Source: Aeromonas fluvialis (GTDB taxonomy: Bacteria > Pseudomonadota > Gammaproteobacteria > Enterobacterales > Aeromonadaceae). From it: a stretch of DNA of 64,000 nucleotides. A program made the translations under genes and the position numbers. Below, one piece after another: positions 62,845 through 64,000 of this stretch (position 1 is the first letter of the stretch; every line of letters begins with the position of its first letter). The stretch lies in assembly GCF_000819885.1 (NCBI RefSeq), contig NZ_CDBO01000005.1:1-64000 (forward strand). Reading direction: 5' to 3'. Below the pieces are notes generated by a model. The model was not told where the DNA came from, made no database searches, and was given only the letters and a program-made list of their open reading frames with translations.

Positions 62845-64000
62845 TCAGGCGTCAGTCGCTTCCTCGTACTGGCGGAACGGGATGCGGAACACCGCCAGAC
62901 GCAGGAATAGATAGGTTGCCCCCAGACCGGCCCAGATCAGGCCCAGCTCCAGGGAGCTCTGCTCCAGGTTGATCCAGAGGGCGCCGATGGTGGCGGCGCC
63001 AAGCAGCGGCAGCAGCAGGTAGATCAGGTGATCTTTCAGGCTCTTGTTGCGCTTTTCGCGGACCCAGAATTGGCCGATGACCGACAGGTTAACGAAGGTG
63101 AAGGCCACCAGGGCACCAAAGTTCACCAGCGCCAGCGCCATATCCAGATCGAATGACACCGCGGAGAGGGCCAGGGCGCCGACCAGCAGCACGTTGATGG
63201 CCGGGGTGCGGTATTTGGGGTGGATGTAGCCAAATACCCGCTCCGGGATCATCCGGTCGCGCCCCATCACGTAAAGGATGCGAGAGACACCTGCGTGGGC
63301 CGCCATGCCGGACGCCAGTACCGCGACCGTGGTGCAGACCAGGACGATGCTCTGGAACAGAGTGCCGCCGACGTAGAGGGCGATCTCGGGCAGCACGGCG
63401 TCCGGTTCCTTGAAGCGGGCCAGATCCGGGAAGTAGAGCTGCAGGCAGTAGGAGACCACCACGAAGATGACGCCACCGATGAGGGCGGTCAGCACGATCG
63501 CCTTGGGGATCACCTTACCGGCGTTCGGGGTCTCTTCACTGAGGGAGCTCAGGCCGTCAAAACCGAGGAAAGAGAAGCAGAGGATGGTGGCACCGGTAAA
63601 GAGCGGCACCATGCTGGCGCTCTCGAAGTGGAACGGCCGGCTGCTCACCAGAGTGGCGGCCCCTTCGCCGTGATAAATGCCCCACGCCATCAGGCCGATA
63701 AAGACGATGATGATGGCGAGCTGGATAAAGACGATGGCGCCGTTGAAGTTGGCCACCAGGTTGATGCCGCGCAGGTTGAGGAAGGTCATCACGGTCACCA
63801 GGCCGAAGATGAAGATCCAGGGATCGACACCCGGGAACATGGCGGTCAGGTAGATCTTGGCCAGCAGGATATTGATCATCGGCATGAACATGTAGTCCAG
63901 CAGGGATGACCAGCCGACCATAAAACCGACGTAGGGGTTGAACACCTTCTGGGCATAGGTGTAGGCAGACCCCGCAGAGGGGAACTTGCGTACCAGGTGG
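62845..64000 (-). CDS. puuP: Putrescine importer PuuP (APC family), 5' end outside the window
   Basis: 385 codons are visible; the frame is open to the right edge, so the first 70 or so residues are missing. The GTG at 63945 is internal, not the start: upstream codons read [17 protein letters not shown], a conserved APC segment. [65 protein letters not shown] and [16 protein letters not shown] closely follow E. coli PuuP as I remember it. About nine membrane helices are visible. It would import putrescine with protons. No other puu genes fall inside the window. Confidence 0.88.
   Translation of the reverse strand, partial: HLVRKFPSAGSAYTYAQKVFNPYVGFMVGWSSLLDYMFMPMINILLAKIYLTAMFPGVDPWIFIFGLVTVMTFLNLRGINLVANFNGAIVFIQLAIIIVFIGLMAWGIYHGEGAATLVSSRPFHFESASMVPLFTGATILCFSFLGFDGLSSLSEETPNAGKVIPKAIVLTALIGGVIFVVVSYCLQLYFPDLARFKEPDAVLPEIALYVGGTLFQSIVLVCTTVAVLASGMAAHAGVSRILYVMGRDRMIPERVFGYIHPKYRTPAINVLLVGALALSAVSFDLDMALALVNFGALVAFTFVNLSVIGQFWVREKRNKSLKDHLIYLLLPLLGAATIGALWINLEQSSLELGLIWAGLGATYLFLRLAVFRIPFRQYEEATDA

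Overview
The window looks like a chromosomal segment of an Aeromonas species. The main evidence is a complete set of type II secretion genes arranged as exeAB plus exeC to exeN, which is the Aeromonas layout and naming. GC-rich coding sequence, a yccA/tRNA-Ser(TGA) junction, cysK-ptsHI-crr and an sbcDC/rdgC neighbourhood all fit a gammaproteobacterium. Species cannot be assigned from the sequence alone.

Layout. Positions 1-8540 look accessory: an AT-rich orphan gene, a lipoprotein phytase of the MINPP type with a strong PhoB-box array in front, an unrecognised three-gene envelope cluster (OmpA-domain lipoprotein, five-helix membrane protein, secreted vWA-like protein), and a REP-associated tyrosine transposase flanked by inverted repeats. 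Positions 8540-14460 hold a dienelactone-hydrolase-like protein, a Gfo/Idh/MocA oxidoreductase, tusE-yccS, yccA and tRNA-Ser. Positions 14488-21213 are a chitobiose/cellobiose PTS locus (chbB, chbC, a GH1 phospho-glucosidase, chbA, chbR, chbF, chbG). Positions 21869-36124 are the type II secretion genes, all on the minus strand. A minus-strand run then follows: MoxR ATPase, vWA protein, a FabH-like ketosynthase and an HD-GYP phosphodiesterase. Positions 41294-45284 carry cysK, ptsH, ptsI and crr. The rest holds mscK, pykF, a small membrane protein, a ygiD-like dioxygenase, sbcDC, a GNAT acetyltransferase, rdgC, a lipoprotein gamma-glutamyltransferase, an FKBP isomerase, nptA (Na/Pi symporter) and the 3' part of puuP at the right edge.

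How the genes work together. The general PTS proteins (HPr, EI, EIIA-Glc) would energise the ChbABC transporter encoded about 21 kb away. Imported phospho-disaccharides would be deacetylated by ChbG and cleaved by ChbF or the GH1 enzyme. The exe genes encode the apparatus that exports hydrolases such as chitinases in this genus. Two genes about 60 kb apart, the phytase and nptA, both have PhoB-box-like repeats in exact 11-bp register. This suggests a phosphate-starvation pair that releases phosphate outside the cytoplasm and then imports it with sodium.

The best candidates for something undescribed are the three-gene envelope cluster (2721-6693), the paired gene-end remnants and transposase repeats on either side of it, and decayed tandem copies of the exeF 3' end between exeF and exeG. 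No CRISPR array, prophage or recognised anti-phage system was seen. All functional calls come from reading motifs and recalled family features; no database search was run.
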